Shown: positions 17,592-28,301 of the stretch, piece after piece
Position numbering within the stretch: the first letter of the stretch is position 1
How the letters are laid out: each line of letters starts with the position of its first letter
From: CBDFHB01 sp965250115
Lineage (GTDB): Bacteria > Acidobacteriota > Vicinamibacteria > Marinacidobacterales > SMYC01
Length of the DNA stretch: 64,000 nt
NCBI GenBank assembly: GCA_965250115.1
Contig: CBDFNJ010000002.1
Span: forward strand, 1,550,001-1,614,000
Reading direction: 5' to 3'
Made by a program: the position numbers and the translations under genes
The notes under the pieces: model-generated
The model's database searches: none
What the model saw: only the letters and a program-made list of their open reading frames with translations
Told to the model about the DNA's origin: nothing

Positions 17592-18662
17592 ACCGGACGT
17601 CTCTATGTCTTCGAGCTCGTAGTAATACTCCGTGCCGTTCCCGAGGCCGGTGTCGCGATAGTGATAGCGGGCACCGACGGCTGACGATCCCAGGCCCGGG
17701 ATCGCTCGCTCCGTAATGCGCTCGAAAGGCCCGCTCTCCGACGTCGCGCGGTACAGGTGAAAGCCCAGGTTCTCCAGCTCCGAGAGCGTGCGCTACTGGA
17801 GAACGACTTCGCCGTCTCCCGCCGCGGCAGCGAACGAGGTCAACCGCACGGCCGTCGTAGCTCCGCGCTCATCGGCGCCCACGTCCCACGCGGCCAATCC
17901 GAGCCGGGATTGGTAGTCGATGTCGGTGGCGATCTTCAGGGAGAAGTCGGCAGCGTCGATTGCGTTTGCGCCCGCTCTCAGGTGCAAGTTCTCCGGTGAA
18001 GAAACGATGTCCATGAACTCGCCACCAGCCGCGACCCCGGTGATGATGTTCGGCCCGGGCGCTGTGGCGTCCGTAGAAATGTTTGCATCGGAGATGCCCC
18101 AGGAAGGCGTTGCATTGCAGGCAGGGCTGGCGTCGTTGATGTTGAAGTCGGCGTCGGCGTCCCCTTCACCATCGAGGTTGCCGACGGCAAGGACATTGCG
18201 TGCGTGGACGGTCGTCGTGTTCGACGTCGTTTGACAGGCGTTCACGCCGCCGGCGGCGAAGTTGCCTCCCCAGCCGCAACCATACGCGGTGACGTTCTCG
18301 AGGATCAAGGTGACATCGAACGTCCCGGAGTCGTTGGTGGCGGCATAGCATGTGCGCCCATGTTGTACGTGATCGTGTTCTCGATCCGGGCCGTCCAGCT
18401 GCCTCCTGAGCTTTCGGCCAGCCGGAAGCCGTCCAAAGCGCCATCGCCGCCGTCGTGGACGAGCATGTAGCGAAAGAGCGTATGGTCGGCAGCGATGCGC
18501 ACCGCGTCGTTGCTCGCGCCCGGCCATCCCGTCACCTCGAGCCACTCCACCCGCGTGAAGTCGTCCTGTACGATGATTGCATCTACCGCGGCGCCCGGGC
18601 TCAGGACGGCTCCCGTGCCGGCGACACCGGTATGCCGGTCTACGGGAGCCACTGTGAGCCAC
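17592..18662 (-). pseudogene. Giant C25 protein, beta-helix/FN3-like linker part
   Basis: The open frame 17793-18662 reads DVTLILENVTAYGCGWGGNF, then SSPENLHLRAGANAIDAADF and LAAWDVGADERG, typical of right-handed parallel beta-helix domains with a polymorphic-outer-membrane style end, then LTSFAAAAGDGEVVLQ and TAG (17793-17795). After the stop the same frame continues RTLSELENLGFHLYRATSES, an FN3-like module found before C25 domains. The paralogue at 28.7 kb has ELGWETASELNNLGFHVYRS there, so the TAG replaces a Trp codon (TGG). A frameshift near 18345-18352 joins this part to the preceding one. Confidence 0.8.
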
Positions 18663-20106
18663 ATGAAACGATCGGTGTCCGTCGTGGCGCCGCTGAACTG
18701 TACGGGAGACGTGAAGTCACCATCGTTGTAGGCCACTCCCACCTCTCGGCGAAATTCAGTAACGAGATTGCCGTCGCGCGCGTTCTCCCAATTCTGTAAG
18801 GTGTCCCACGCCCGCTCGATCGAGTAGTCCTCGGGAGTGCTGTGGTTCTGCACGGCGCGCTGCTGGACTGTGACCTGCGTTGCCGAATCTCTCGTGAGGA
18901 TGAAGAGCGTCTCGGTGTTCCCCCCCAGGGGATCGAGGACGAGCTTGTCGCCGATTCCTATGTTCGGCGGCAAGCTCGCTCCCGAGAATGTGACCGTACG
19001 CGTTCCGATGGGAAGAGCGGCCTGTCCCGTGTTGTAGATCTGACCCCCGGAGCCGATCGAGCGGTAGTTCACGTCGAACGTCGTGAGAACATAGGGGCCG
19101 GATTGCTCGCCGCCGACGCCATAGAACGTGCCGGGCGTGTCCTGGTTGTTGAACTCCGTCGCAATCCAGTCGGCGCCTCGCGCGATCGTCGAGATGCGTA
19201 CCTCATCGATGTCGCCCTCCCACTCGTAGCTCCACGGCCGATCGACGGGTTGATCCCCGTGCCCTATCCAGACGTCGTTCTCATCCGGAGGGACGGAGTC
19301 GATGTTCCCCGTCTTGGCACGCGTGTTCGCGTCCTGTGCGCCATCGATGTAGATCTTCATCGTGGCGCCGTCGTAGGTACCGACGACGTGGTGCCAGGCG
19401 TTGGCGCTCACGGTCCCCGTGCTCGTGACCTTGTCGGGATCATTCGCCTGAAAAACCAGGTTCAGGGAGTTGTTCAGGATATAGAAACGGTAGCCGTTGG
19501 CGAATCCCTTGTGGTTGAGGAAGCCGAACCATTCGCCGAAGTCGGAGGTGATGTCGTGTCGAATCCAAGCTTCTATCGTGATCTGATCTCCAGTGATATC
19601 CAGACTCGGATCATCCCCGACATTGATCATGTCGTGCTTGTTGTCGATATCGAAGAGCTCGTACGTCTCGGCGGTGTGAGCCACCGTGGCAGCCACGCTC
19701 ACCGTAACCTGCGTCGCGCTATCGCGGGATGCCACCGTGAAGGTCTCCTCGTTCCCGCCGCCGGGATCGAGCACGAGCGTGTCTCCTGCTTGAATGTTCG
19801 TCGGGAGACAGTTTCCGCAGCTAGCGAAGGTGACGGTGGTGCTGGAAGCGGCCACGGACGCATCGCCCTTCGTGTAGACGCGATCAAAATATTGCGCAAA
19901 ACCGATCTTTCCCGGAATCCGGTCTGGGAAGTACAAGGGATTGGCGTTTCCCGCGATACCGTGGTTGGTGCGTGGAGATCCGTCGCGGAACTCGGCGAAG
20001 TTCCCGCTTCCCGCCTCGCCCAGGTGCCACACGCCGACGTAGCCCGTGTCCCAGACGCTTGCGGGCATTTCCTGGGACGAGAAGATGTCGGTGCTGCCGT
20101 AGTAGA
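18305..20106 (-). pseudogene. Giant C25 protein, DUF2341-end/LamG/beta-helix part
   Basis: Gene-derived codons start at 20106, the edge of element B2; the ORF extends to 20179 only through IS sequence. It reads FIYYGSTD-like DUF2341 end, SVWDTGYVGVWHLGEAGSG and DQITIEAWIRHDITSD, WHHVVGTYDGATMKIYIDGA (LamG/concanavalin fold), then repeats of GDTLVLDPGGGNEETFTVAS and GDKLVLDPLGGNTETLFILT, and a beta-helix start. It shifts frame near 18350. LamG and DUF2341 domains typically bind surface glycans. A parallel plus-strand ORF of 427 codons here is a mirror-image shadow. Confidence 0.8.
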
Positions 20107-20183
20107 GAAAGTGTGCCAATCTTAGTTGGGAATTGAAACGGCTCCAAACCCCGTGGTTTGATGGCGTTGGACAAAACAAAATC

Positions 20184-20844
20184 GGGTCTACGCGGATTCG
20201 TGTGGGTAAGTCCTGACGGAAAAACAGTGTAACTCATTGTGTGGAAAAGGTATCGAGTACTTCATCAGGTGCTGAAAAGTGGTCCATTTTTAGGATAGGC
20301 TAACCGAGTGAAAAATTCCCAGTCGATCCGCTCGCTGTTTGCGCTGCCAGGTTTCGTGGTGTGCCGGATTGAAGGGTCTATTCGGTGACCGATACGCCCG
20401 CGTCATCCAGCTCAAGAGGCGAAAAAAACAGCTGTGTGCTCTTACTGTGGGCAACGGTGCCGGGGGCGCTATGACAAGCAAGTGTGCCGGGTCCGCGACC
20501 TGTCGTTGGCAGGCTGGCGGATCTATCTGGAATACGAGCGTTGGCGCGTCAACTGTCCTGGGTGCGGCGGTGTGCATGTAGAACACCTGGACTGGCTGGC
20601 GAACAACTCGCGCTACACCTAGCGTTTTGCGACGCATGTGGGCAAGCTGTGCCGGACAAGGCGGTGGCCGAGATGGAACGTCTGCGCCTCCTAGTTGAAG
20701 GGGTCAACAACAAAATCCGTGTTCTGCAACGACGCGCCTACGGCTATCGCGACGAGGAATATCTCAAGCTGAAGATCGTGGCGGCATTCCTTCCGCCATT
20801 ACCCAGAAATGCCGTCTTCAACCCACACGAATCCGCGTAGACCC
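20184..20844 (+). mobile_element. 661-bp non-autonomous ISL3 derivative (copy 1)
   Basis: The element keeps both ISL3 terminal repeats (GGGTCTACGCGGATTCGTGT at 20184, complement ending 20844). It has lost about 720 bp from the middle of the transposase, 2 bp upstream of the zinc-finger codons, and carries CAG-to-TAG in the remaining frame. It sits between the left end and the transposase start of B2, flanked by ACAAAATC and ACAAAGTC (8 bp, one mismatch). The remaining ORFs (20434-20622 and 20484-20840) are non-functional transposase pieces. Confidence 0.93.
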
Positions 20845-20875
20845 ACAAAGTCAAGCCGCGAAGAAAGGAGCCGAG

Positions 20876-22168
20876 ATGGGAAGTCTGCTACGTTCGGTCA
20901 AGAAACGCAAGAAGTCGCGTCGTTTGGGTGAGGTCGAGATGGTGAGGCACGAGGATTACGGGGAACTCGCGCTGGACGCCAAGGTAGAGATGATCCGTTC
21001 GTTGGTCCCCCTTGGTCTAATGCACGTTCACGAGTTGCTCGACGACGAAGTGAAGGCGTTGGCGGGAGAGCGATACTCTCGCAAGGACGAGCTGGAGCGC
21101 GGTCGCCGTCACGGAAGCAACCCGGGCACGGTAGGGCTTGGCGGCCAGCGGGTACCGATCCGTGTGCCACGGGTTCGGAGCATCGAGGGAGGAGAGATTC
21201 CGCTTCGCTGCTACGAGGCGGTGAGCCACGGCGGTGAGGTGAATGATCTTCTGCTGAAACGAGTTCTCTACGGAATCTCTTGTCGCAACTACGAGGCGGC
21301 AGCGGAAGCGATTCCGGGCGCCATCGGGCTGTCGAGCTCAACGGTGTCCCGAGGGTTCGTGCAAGCGAGCGCTGCGAAGCTGCGGGAGATGCAGGAACGA
21401 GATCTGACCGGCGAGGATGTGGTGGCGCTGTTTCTGGATGGGAAGACATTCGCCGAGGCAACGATGGTCGTGGCTCTGGGCATCATGCTTTGCGGGGAAA
21501 AACGCTTCTTGGGCTTCGTGGAGACGGACACGGAGAACGCGCAGGTGTTGACGCCGTTCCTGTGTTCACTGCTCGAGCGGGGACTCGATATCTCCCAGGG
21601 TCTGCTGGTGATCATCGACGGCGGCAAGGGTCTCCAAGCGGCAGTCAAGAAGGCATTCCGTAAGCGGGCCCTGATACAACGCTGCCAGTGGCACAAACGT
21701 GAAAACGTAGTGAGCTACCTGTCCAAGGGCGAGCAGGCGTCATGGCGCAAGCGGCTCCAGTGGGCCTACAACAGGCCGGAGTACGAAGAGGCCCTCACTG
21801 CGCTCGAGCAACTCCACGGTGAGTTAGAAGAGCGGAACCAATCCGCAGCTGGCAGCCTGGAGGAAGGCCTTGAGGAGACGCTGACGTTGCATCGACTCGG
21901 CGTACACGCGGTGCTGGGCCGTTCGTTCAAGACGACGAACTGCCTTGAGTCCGTCAATGCTCTCGTCGAGGAACGCTGCGCGAAGGTCGACCACTGGAAG
22001 AACTCGAGCCAACGCCAGCGCTGGTTGGCAACGGCGCTCGTAGACATCGAACCGCGCTTGAGGAAGGTGGTGGGCTACCGCCATCTTCCCAAGCTTCGCG
22101 AAGCTCTCAAGCGGGAACTGAAGATCGAGGCGAAGACATCAACCGTATCGAAGAAGAAGGTCGCTTAA
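20876..22168 (+). CDS. IS256-family transposase, element B2
   Basis: Intact 430-residue transposase, almost identical to the B1 copy at 1837-3129, with the same catalytic landmarks (ALFLDGKTF, VIIDGGKGLQ, EEGLEETLTL). The AAAGGAG ribosome-binding site survives. The ISL3 derivative ends only 31 bp before the start codon, so the original promoter in the left terminal region is now separated by 669 bp, and expression may depend on the insert. Three residue differences from B1 are G-I-M-L versus G-I-T-L, K for N in GEKRF, and C for R in FLCSLL. Confidence 0.95.
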   Translation: MGSLLRSVKKRKKSRRLGEVEMVRHEDYGELALDAKVEMIRSLVPLGLMHVHELLDDEVKALAGERYSRKDELERGRRHGSNPGTVGLGGQRVPIRVPRVRSIEGGEIPLRCYEAVSHGGEVNDLLLKRVLYGISCRNYEAAAEAIPGAIGLSSSTVSRGFVQASAAKLREMQERDLTGEDVVALFLDGKTFAEATMVVALGIMLCGEKRFLGFVETDTENAQVLTPFLCSLLERGLDISQGLLVIIDGGKGLQAAVKKAFRKRALIQRCQWHKRENVVSYLSKGEQASWRKRLQWAYNRPEYEEALTALEQLHGELEERNQSAAGSLEEGLEETLTLHRLGVHAVLGRSFKTTNCLESVNALVEERCAKVDHWKNSSQRQRWLATALVDIEPRLRKVVGYRHLPKLREALKRELKIEAKTSTVSKKKVA

Positions 22169-22209
22169 ACGTGAGCCGTGGAGAGTTTCAACTAAGAATG
22201 GGCTTGACT

Positions 22210-22537
22210 CGTAGTAGATGAAAAGTACCGTGTTGGAGGCGACCAAAAGGGTTGGTACCTTCACCTAGGCAACGAGAGTGCCTGTGGAGCCGTCGTAGGT
22301 CTCGATGTCGAATCCGTTCGCGTTCTCGACCCTGCCGCTCGGTGTCGTTCGCAGATCGGGATCGACGAGCGAGACGAGAACGGGGAAGTCCGTGTGGTTC
22401 GCCGCTCCCACGACCTGGTTAAAGTCGATAGTGATCTGTTTTCGGAACCCGAACGACGCCGTTCCTGCGGAGGTCAGAGTCGCTATTCCCACGCAAACAA
22501 GCGCCAGGCACAGGTTCAGTAGACAGGCGGGTGGCAT
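22210..22537 (-). pseudogene. Giant C25 protein, signal peptide and DUF2341 start
   Basis: This is the 5' end of the giant gene. ATG at 22537 gives the signal peptide MPPACLLNLCLALVCVGIAT, then SFGFRKQITIDFNQVVGAAN, FPVLVSLVDPDLRT and ENANGFDIETYDGSTGTLVA, a DUF2341 domain. An in-frame TAG (22267-22265) replaces the expected Trp of LVAWV; the frame continues VKVPTLLVASNTVLFIYY up to the B2 insertion. An ATG at 22555 is an alternative start. Stop, IS, frameshift and second stop together leave no way to make the whole protein. Confidence 0.82.
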
Positions 22538-22774
22538 ACCGTAGGTTGAATGCAATCTCGATACCGTCGGCGGAGGATTGCAATCCTAGCCCTGTCAAGT
22601 TGATACAATAATGAAGCTGGGGGGAAGAGCCTGATATTGCGGGGTTTTTCCCCCAACCTGCCGGTCTGTCCCCACGGTCTTACATTAATGATGGAAGGCT
22701 AGCGTGCTCGTCGTCACGGCGAATGATGACGATGCAGTGGCACTGCAGCGACCGAGATCGAAAGTCCTTAGTTT

Positions 22775-24808
22775 TTACCTTAGGTATGTGTCAAACCATC
22801 TGACTGTGTGCTGTTCCCGCTCCACTCGGTGCTTAGGCCCTCTTACGCCGTGGGGCTCGTTGGGGATTCTGATGAACTCAACAACTTTTTTCAGCTCCCA
22901 CAGCGCTGTGAAGAGCTGTTCAGCCTGTTCAATCGAAGTAACAAAGTCCAGTTCAGAGTGGATGATTAACAGCGGCGTCGTCACGTTCTTGACGTAGGTG
23001 ATGGAGGACTTCTCCATGATCCGCTGCAGGTTATCCCACGGGGCCTTCCTCTCAGAGATCTCAGGACGAGTCCCATAACTATCAGAAGTTAACATGCTGC
23101 TGTAGTGGTTGTTCCTGCTCGCCGAGGTAACGGCCGCCTTGAACCGGTCCGTCTGCCCAACAATCCAGCTCGTCATGAAGCCTCCGTAGGAGCCGCCCGT
23201 GACGCCCAGTCTCTCAGGGTCGATGAAGGGATAGGTATTGATGACATAGTCTACGGTTTCCATGATGTCCTGGTAATCCCGCTCACCCCAGTTGCCTGAG
23301 CCGTCAGCAGAGGGCGAGAACAAGACCTCGCCTGCGAAGGCTTCTCCGTACCCGCCACTGCCCCTAAAGTTCATGTACACCACAGCGAAGCCGTGGTCCG
23401 CCAATACTTGCGCTTGCCGCATCGGTCGGAATCCGTATGAACCCCTGTATAGCCCACCATGTAGCAAGAAGACCGTCGGGTACCTCTCCTTCTCTTTTAA
23501 TTCATGGGGCTTGACTATCCATCCCTGGACTTTGACGCCGTCGCTGGCGGTGACCCAGAACTCCTCGGGCTTGCTCAACTTCAGCTTGCTCAGCAACTCC
23601 TTGTTCATCTCCGTGAGGCGCCTCGCGCCTTTTTCATCCTTTATCCAGAGCTCCGTCGGGGTCATAGCATCCGAAGCGTTGAAGACGATAACAGAACCAG
23701 TCCTGTCAAGGCTTAGGCCCCCTACGGAAATATTTCCCTCGGTCACCCTCTCCACCTGTCTGTTCAAGCTAGCCCTGTACAGGTGCCTGCTCCCGTGGTC
23801 GTCAGTCCAAAAGTAGATGTATTTGGAGTCAGGAGACCAAATCAAAGGACTCCGGCTGACATCCCTATCGAAGTCAGCCGTGAGGTTCTCAGGCTCACCG
23901 CCTTTTACTGGTAAGACGTGAATGTCGGAATTTCTAAAGAAGGGGGGGGCAGGGTCCGCTCTAACCCTTTCACTCGCACCGTAGGCGAAGTACTTCCCAT
24001 CCGGGGACAATCCTAGAGCTCCTATGGATCCTTTACCCTTCCACAGAAGTTCTGGGTCTCCTCCTTTTGAGGAGATGGTGTAGATGCGCCCGCGAGAGAG
24101 AAAGGCTACGCGGCTGCCATCGGGAAACCAGACGGCCTTATTGGTGTTGAACTCTCCATCGGTCAGCTGCTTTACCTCACCGCCTTTAGACGGGACTGAG
24201 AAGAGATGCGTCCACTCGTCATATATGTATTCACCACTAGTATTCCTGTAAGGCATGCGTCTGATGATCATGATGTCGCTGCCCTTCGCTCTCTCGCCTT
24301 TGAAGACGTTTGAGAGAAAAAGTATGTTCTTACCGTCGGGGGACCAGGTGGGGCTCTTGACGCCTTCCTCTACAGAGGTAAGAGATCTTGCCTCGCCTCC
24401 GTCGGCAGGGATCACGAATATCTGCATCCCTGGTTTATTCTCCTCGCTCAAACGATCGGAGAGGAAAAGGATGGTCTTCCCATCTGGGGACCATCTGGGA
24501 TGGCTGTCGTTGCCGTTGCCGTATGTAAACTGTTTCGGGTTTTTCTCATCCAAGGGGAGGAGCCATATGTGTCTGTCGTACCTGTCCTCGTTCACGTTCG
24601 CGGTCGTGTAAGTGAAGAGAACTTTGGTACCGTCAGGGGATATCTGTGGATCCGATAAAGCCGGAAAAATTGGCATGATCGTGTAATCTTCCAGTGCTGG
24701 GCGGTCTTGGGTTTGGCCTTCAACAACGTCTATACCGACAAAAATCAAAGCAAAAGCCAGGAAGGCCACCAATCCAAAAAGTTTCAAATTATGGATTCTT
24801 TTCATCAT
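22775..24808 (-). CDS. S9-family prolyl oligopeptidase / acylaminoacyl peptidase
   Basis: The 677-residue protein starts at ATG 24808, directly after AAGGAGGAC; the open frame extends further upstream without support. A signal peptide (LKLFGLVAFLAFALIFVGIDVVEG) suggests export. Residues 45-400 form a WD40-like TolB propeller (SPDGTKVLFTYT, HPRWSPDGKTILFLSDR, SPTWSPDGKNILFLSN, SPDGKYFAYGAS). The C-terminal alpha/beta-hydrolase has the nucleophile GGSYGGFMTSW, an Asp in IIHSELDFVT and the His in NEPHGV. It would cleave short peptides outside the cytoplasm, feeding uptake. The DNA is visibly less GC-rich than both neighbouring giant genes and shows no damage, so it may be a later arrival. Confidence 0.93.
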   Translation of the reverse strand: MMKRIHNLKLFGLVAFLAFALIFVGIDVVEGQTQDRPALEDYTIMPIFPALSDPQISPDGTKVLFTYTTANVNEDRYDRHIWLLPLDEKNPKQFTYGNGNDSHPRWSPDGKTILFLSDRLSEENKPGMQIFVIPADGGEARSLTSVEEGVKSPTWSPDGKNILFLSNVFKGERAKGSDIMIIRRMPYRNTSGEYIYDEWTHLFSVPSKGGEVKQLTDGEFNTNKAVWFPDGSRVAFLSRGRIYTISSKGGDPELLWKGKGSIGALGLSPDGKYFAYGASERVRADPAPPFFRNSDIHVLPVKGGEPENLTADFDRDVSRSPLIWSPDSKYIYFWTDDHGSRHLYRASLNRQVERVTEGNISVGGLSLDRTGSVIVFNASDAMTPTELWIKDEKGARRLTEMNKELLSKLKLSKPEEFWVTASDGVKVQGWIVKPHELKEKERYPTVFLLHGGLYRGSYGFRPMRQAQVLADHGFAVVYMNFRGSGGYGEAFAGEVLFSPSADGSGNWGERDYQDIMETVDYVINTYPFIDPERLGVTGGSYGGFMTSWIVGQTDRFKAAVTSASRNNHYSSMLTSDSYGTRPEISERKAPWDNLQRIMEKSSITYVKNVTTPLLIIHSELDFVTSIEQAEQLFTALWELKKVVEFIRIPNEPHGVRGPKHRVEREQHTVRWFDTYLR

Positions 24809-25133
24809 GTCCTCCTTATTGAGCCTGCCCAGCCTCGAGAACGTGGATTGAGCTTTCGGCTCGCAGAAGACGAAGGCACAGAGCCACAAGCAAGGAGGAT
24901 AGGCCGTGGAAGAGTATAGCGGATACGTTGGAGACGGCGCCTCGATCAAGTGTGAGCCGAACCCAGGTGTCGATGTGGCTCTGGGCCTGACGTTGTTTTT
25001 CATGCGGTAAACAGCCCCCATCTTGTTGGCTTTTCCCATCATCGGGACTCCCGATTTCAACGTAACCCACTCCGTCCAATGGCCTTCCGTGAGACCCTTC
25101 ACGGCATTGTTCTTGCGGCTGCCTTCCGGACTC
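24809..25133. other. Divergent intergenic region between S9 peptidase and the plus-strand giant gene
   Basis: About 325 bp between the divergent starts at 24808 and 25134. The only clear signal is the AAGGAGG site serving the peptidase (24810-24817, minus). Open frames crossing this region on both strands are not supported by any recognisable protein sequence. Confidence 0.5.
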
Positions 25134-28100
25134 ATGCCGCACGGAACCGATCTTCGAAGTTCCGGAATACGTCTGCTCGCTGTGGCCGCTGCCTTCGTGG
25201 TGGTTGGCGTCGCGAGCCAAGGCGTTGCGCAGACCTGTATCGTCACCACGCCGATCGGGGTCGACGATACCGGAACCGCCATCGCGGTCCAGTCGGACGG
25301 GAAGATAGTCCTCGGCGGCTACGCCCGCATCGGCGGCAACGATGACTTCGCCGTAATCCGTTGCAACCCCGATTTCAGCCTCGATCTCTCGTTCGGGACG
25401 AACGGGGTTGTGACGACGGATTTTTTCGGCGGTCAAGACCGCGTCGAGGCCATTGCCATCCAACCCGACGCGAAAATCGTCGTTGCCGGACATGCGACCA
25501 ACGTCACCCGGGACTTCGCCATCGCACGTTACAACGTCGACGGCAGTCTGGACGGCACGTTCGGGACCCTCGGGAAAGCGACCAGCGATATTACCAGCAA
25601 CAACGACGAGATCGAGGGCGTCGCGGTCGACGCCACTGGCCGGATCGTCGTTGCCGGGTTCTCCCAGAACGCAATGTTGGATTATGTCGTCGCTCGCTAC
25701 GACGCGACGGGTAATCTGGACACGGCAGGCTTCGCCGCGCCCAACGGCTATTTCGTCTCCACAAACGGGGCCACAAACGACGTGGCTACCGCCGTAGCGA
25801 TTCAGCCGAGCGACGGCAACATCGTTCTCGGTGGTTGGGCCAATAACGGCGCGAACGATGACTTCTCGGCGGTCCGCTTCGATGTGAACGGCGCCATCGA
25901 CCCGAGCTTCGGCGGAGGACCGGTGCTGGTACCTGTCGGGGCGGGCCAAGACCGGGCCTACGCGATGGCGCTCCAGTCCGACGGGAAAGTTCTTCTCGCG
26001 GGAGCGGCCCTCGTCGGCTTTGATCGCTTCGGTGTCGTTCGACTGAACACCAACGGCACCGTGGACACGGCGACATTCAACCCCGCCGGCACCTTTGGTG
26101 ACGCGCCGAACATCGCGGGACGCGTGGCCACGGATTTCTCGGGCCTGCACGATCGCGCCTACGGCGTCGTGCAACAGGCGGACAACAAGATCGTTGTGGT
26201 CGGTTGGGCCAACTGGGATGGGGGCGCCTCCAATGTCGATTTCGCCCTGGCGCGCTACAACGCCGACGGAAGCCTCGACGGTGGCTTCTCCGGCGGCACC
26301 GTCACGACAGCCGTCGGCGCCAACAACGACTGGATCGACTCCGTCGCGCTGCAGGCGAACGGGAAGATCGTCGTTGGCGGCTATTCAGATAGTGGGTCGG
26401 ACGACGACTTCGCCGCCGCGAGGTACAACACCGACGGCACCCTGGATGCGGGCTGTAGCGGTGCCTGCACGCCGCTTACGACGTCGGAAGGGGCGGGCAC
26501 GATCACCGTGACTGCCTCAGGACGCTTCGAGATGCGGTTCAATACGGCGACGGGCGGTGGCGTGGACGAGTTCTTCGACCTGGCCGACGACCCCTCGCGC
26601 ACCTACGACCTGGCAGGCGGGGTAGCCCGCGTCGAGGCCCTCTTCACCGACGGGCTGAATGACGGGGGCGGTTTCTTCAACACCGACCAGAACGACCTCG
26701 GCTCCAAGCTCGACCTACTGGAGGCGACACCCACCCGGGTCCGCGTCCGCCAGGAGGCCTTCTATCAGCAGGAGAATGGAACCAACATCCTGGCTGGCGT
26801 CAAGGGGTTTGGCGACTACAGCGTCTACCCCGCAGGAAGAGTGGCCCTTCGGTGGAGCCGAGAAGCCACGAGCGGCGCGACCTATACCGTCGAGGAATTG
26901 GACCTGGTCGTGCATCACCAGTCTGCTGGACAGCTCAGCAACTGGGACGCGGATACTCAAGGCAGTGCCGGACCGTTCCCAGTCGCCGTGCCCCCGGGTC
27001 CGGATCCGCAGGATTTCAACCTCTTTGCCATCGACACCGCCTCAGTCAAGACGGATTTCCTCAGCGTCATGTATCGAGGCTGGACGACCGCCGAAGGCCA
27101 CCTGGCGGATGCCGACGAAGTCGACTGGATGCTCGGTGGAGGAGAGGAGTGGGGCATCCTAGTGTGGCGCGAGTCGACCGGAGCCGTCATCCCCGCCGGG
27201 TCGAGCGAAACGTGGGATTTCCTCACCTACTTCAAACCGACGGATTTCACCGGGCAAGGCGACCTGGCGGTCACTGGGAGGAGCACTGACTACCGCGGAC
27301 CCTCGAGCCTGTCGGTCATGATCGGCGGTCCTTGGCTGGATCCCAGCGAGAACACTGGCGGAGGGGACGATTTCAATGAGGCTGAGGCTGCCTACCCGCT
27401 GACGTTCGACCCTGCTCTGGGGCTTCGATTCGACATCGATGGTGGAACGACGCGCCGGTACAGCCCGTTTTTCAAGATTCGGCAGTGGCGCTCGCTTCAA
27501 GATCCTCAAGTGACGCTCGGAGGCACGACGCTCGCCAACGACGTCGATTTCAAAGCGGACGTCAAGCCGATCGCGCGCTCGCGGTTCGCGAACGGCATTC
27601 GATTCCACTCCACGCTGGAGGTCGCCGGTTCAGTGACGAACCCGGACATCGGAGACGGAACGGGCTCGACTGTCAGCGGTCCCAGCTTCACCGCCGCTCG
27701 CTACGGGCAGGGTGCTCGCTTCGCGGCAGCGACGGACTTCATCGACGTCCCTTTGATTTCAGGTGGTCAGAACATCGAGCTCGATCGAGGACGCATCGAG
27801 TTTTGGTACCAGCCAGCCTACGCCAACGACGACGGCGTCGAACACTATCTTTTCGATCTCGACAATAACGGTGGGCTGTCCAGGATTCGGGTGGTCAAAC
27901 AAAACGGAGGCTCGTCGAACCAGCTTCTCTACGAAGTCGTTGACTCGGGAGGCACTCCCCATCAAGCCGTGATTGCTTCGACGGACTACTCCTGGCGCGC
28001 GAATGACTGGGTCCATCTTGCTTTCACCTGGGATCGCTCGGATGCGACCGACAACGTGAAGGCCTATCTAAACGGTACCTCTCTGGTACCGCAGAGTATC

Positions 28101-28301
28101 AGCAACGGCACCTTCTCGATGGAAGCGGAGGACCCGCTCGGGGCGATGCGCCTCGGGAATCGGATCGTTGGTGGAACGTCGACGAACGCGGACGGGATCT
28201 TCGACGAGTTGTTCATCCACCAGGAGGATGGGGACGGACAGATTGGCGCGCGTCGGACTCGCGTCGAACTCCTTCGAGTACCTGGCCGATGCCTCCAGTA
28301 A
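25134..28301 (+). pseudogene. Giant C25 paralogue, N-terminal delta-60 propeller and LamG part
   Basis: ATG at 25134 is chosen because it starts a signal peptide (LRSSGIRLLAVAAAFVVVGVASQGVAQ); the frame is open from 25023. Residues 30-440 are about seven delta-60 (DUF5122) propeller repeats with the motif IAIQPDAKIVVAGHA...DFAIARYNVDGSLDGTFG. Next comes an unassigned region of about 350 residues (DEFFDLADDPSRTYDLAGG), then a LamG-like domain (GRIEFWYQPAYANDDGVEHY, WVHLAFTWDRSDATDNVKAY). The frame is lost between about 28220 and 28270; the +1 frame continues at LASNSFEYLADAS. The intact gene would be a secreted multi-domain adhesin or enzyme of over 2100 residues. Confidence 0.82.

Larger units (their letters stand above)
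20107..22209 (+). mobile_element. IS256-family element B2, interrupted by an ISL3 derivative
   Basis: A second copy of element B, 1434 bp without the nested 661-bp insert and its 8-bp duplication. It is flanked by an exact 9-bp direct repeat, CGTAGTAGA (20098-20106 and 22210-22218), inside the DUF2341 codons of the giant C25 gene. The duplication defines the true ends GAAAGTGTGCC and GGGCTTGACT for the whole B family. Confidence 0.94.

Noticed and set aside
18842..20125. 427-codon open frame on the plus strand
   Set aside because: It mirrors the high-GC third-position pattern of the giant C25 gene on the other strand and has no recognisable domain; the minus frame shows LamG and beta-helix motifs.
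8369..22267. Several in-frame TAG codons could mean TAG is read as an amino acid
   Set aside because: TAG ends intact genes here (trkH at 39519, the kinase at 40992, the TonB receptor at 56894), and TGA also interrupts genes, so nonsense mutations are the simpler reading.
24816..26174. 452-codon open frame on the minus strand
   Set aside because: Shadow of the delta-60 propeller gene; its low-complexity Val/Asp/Arg composition is antisense to the repeats.
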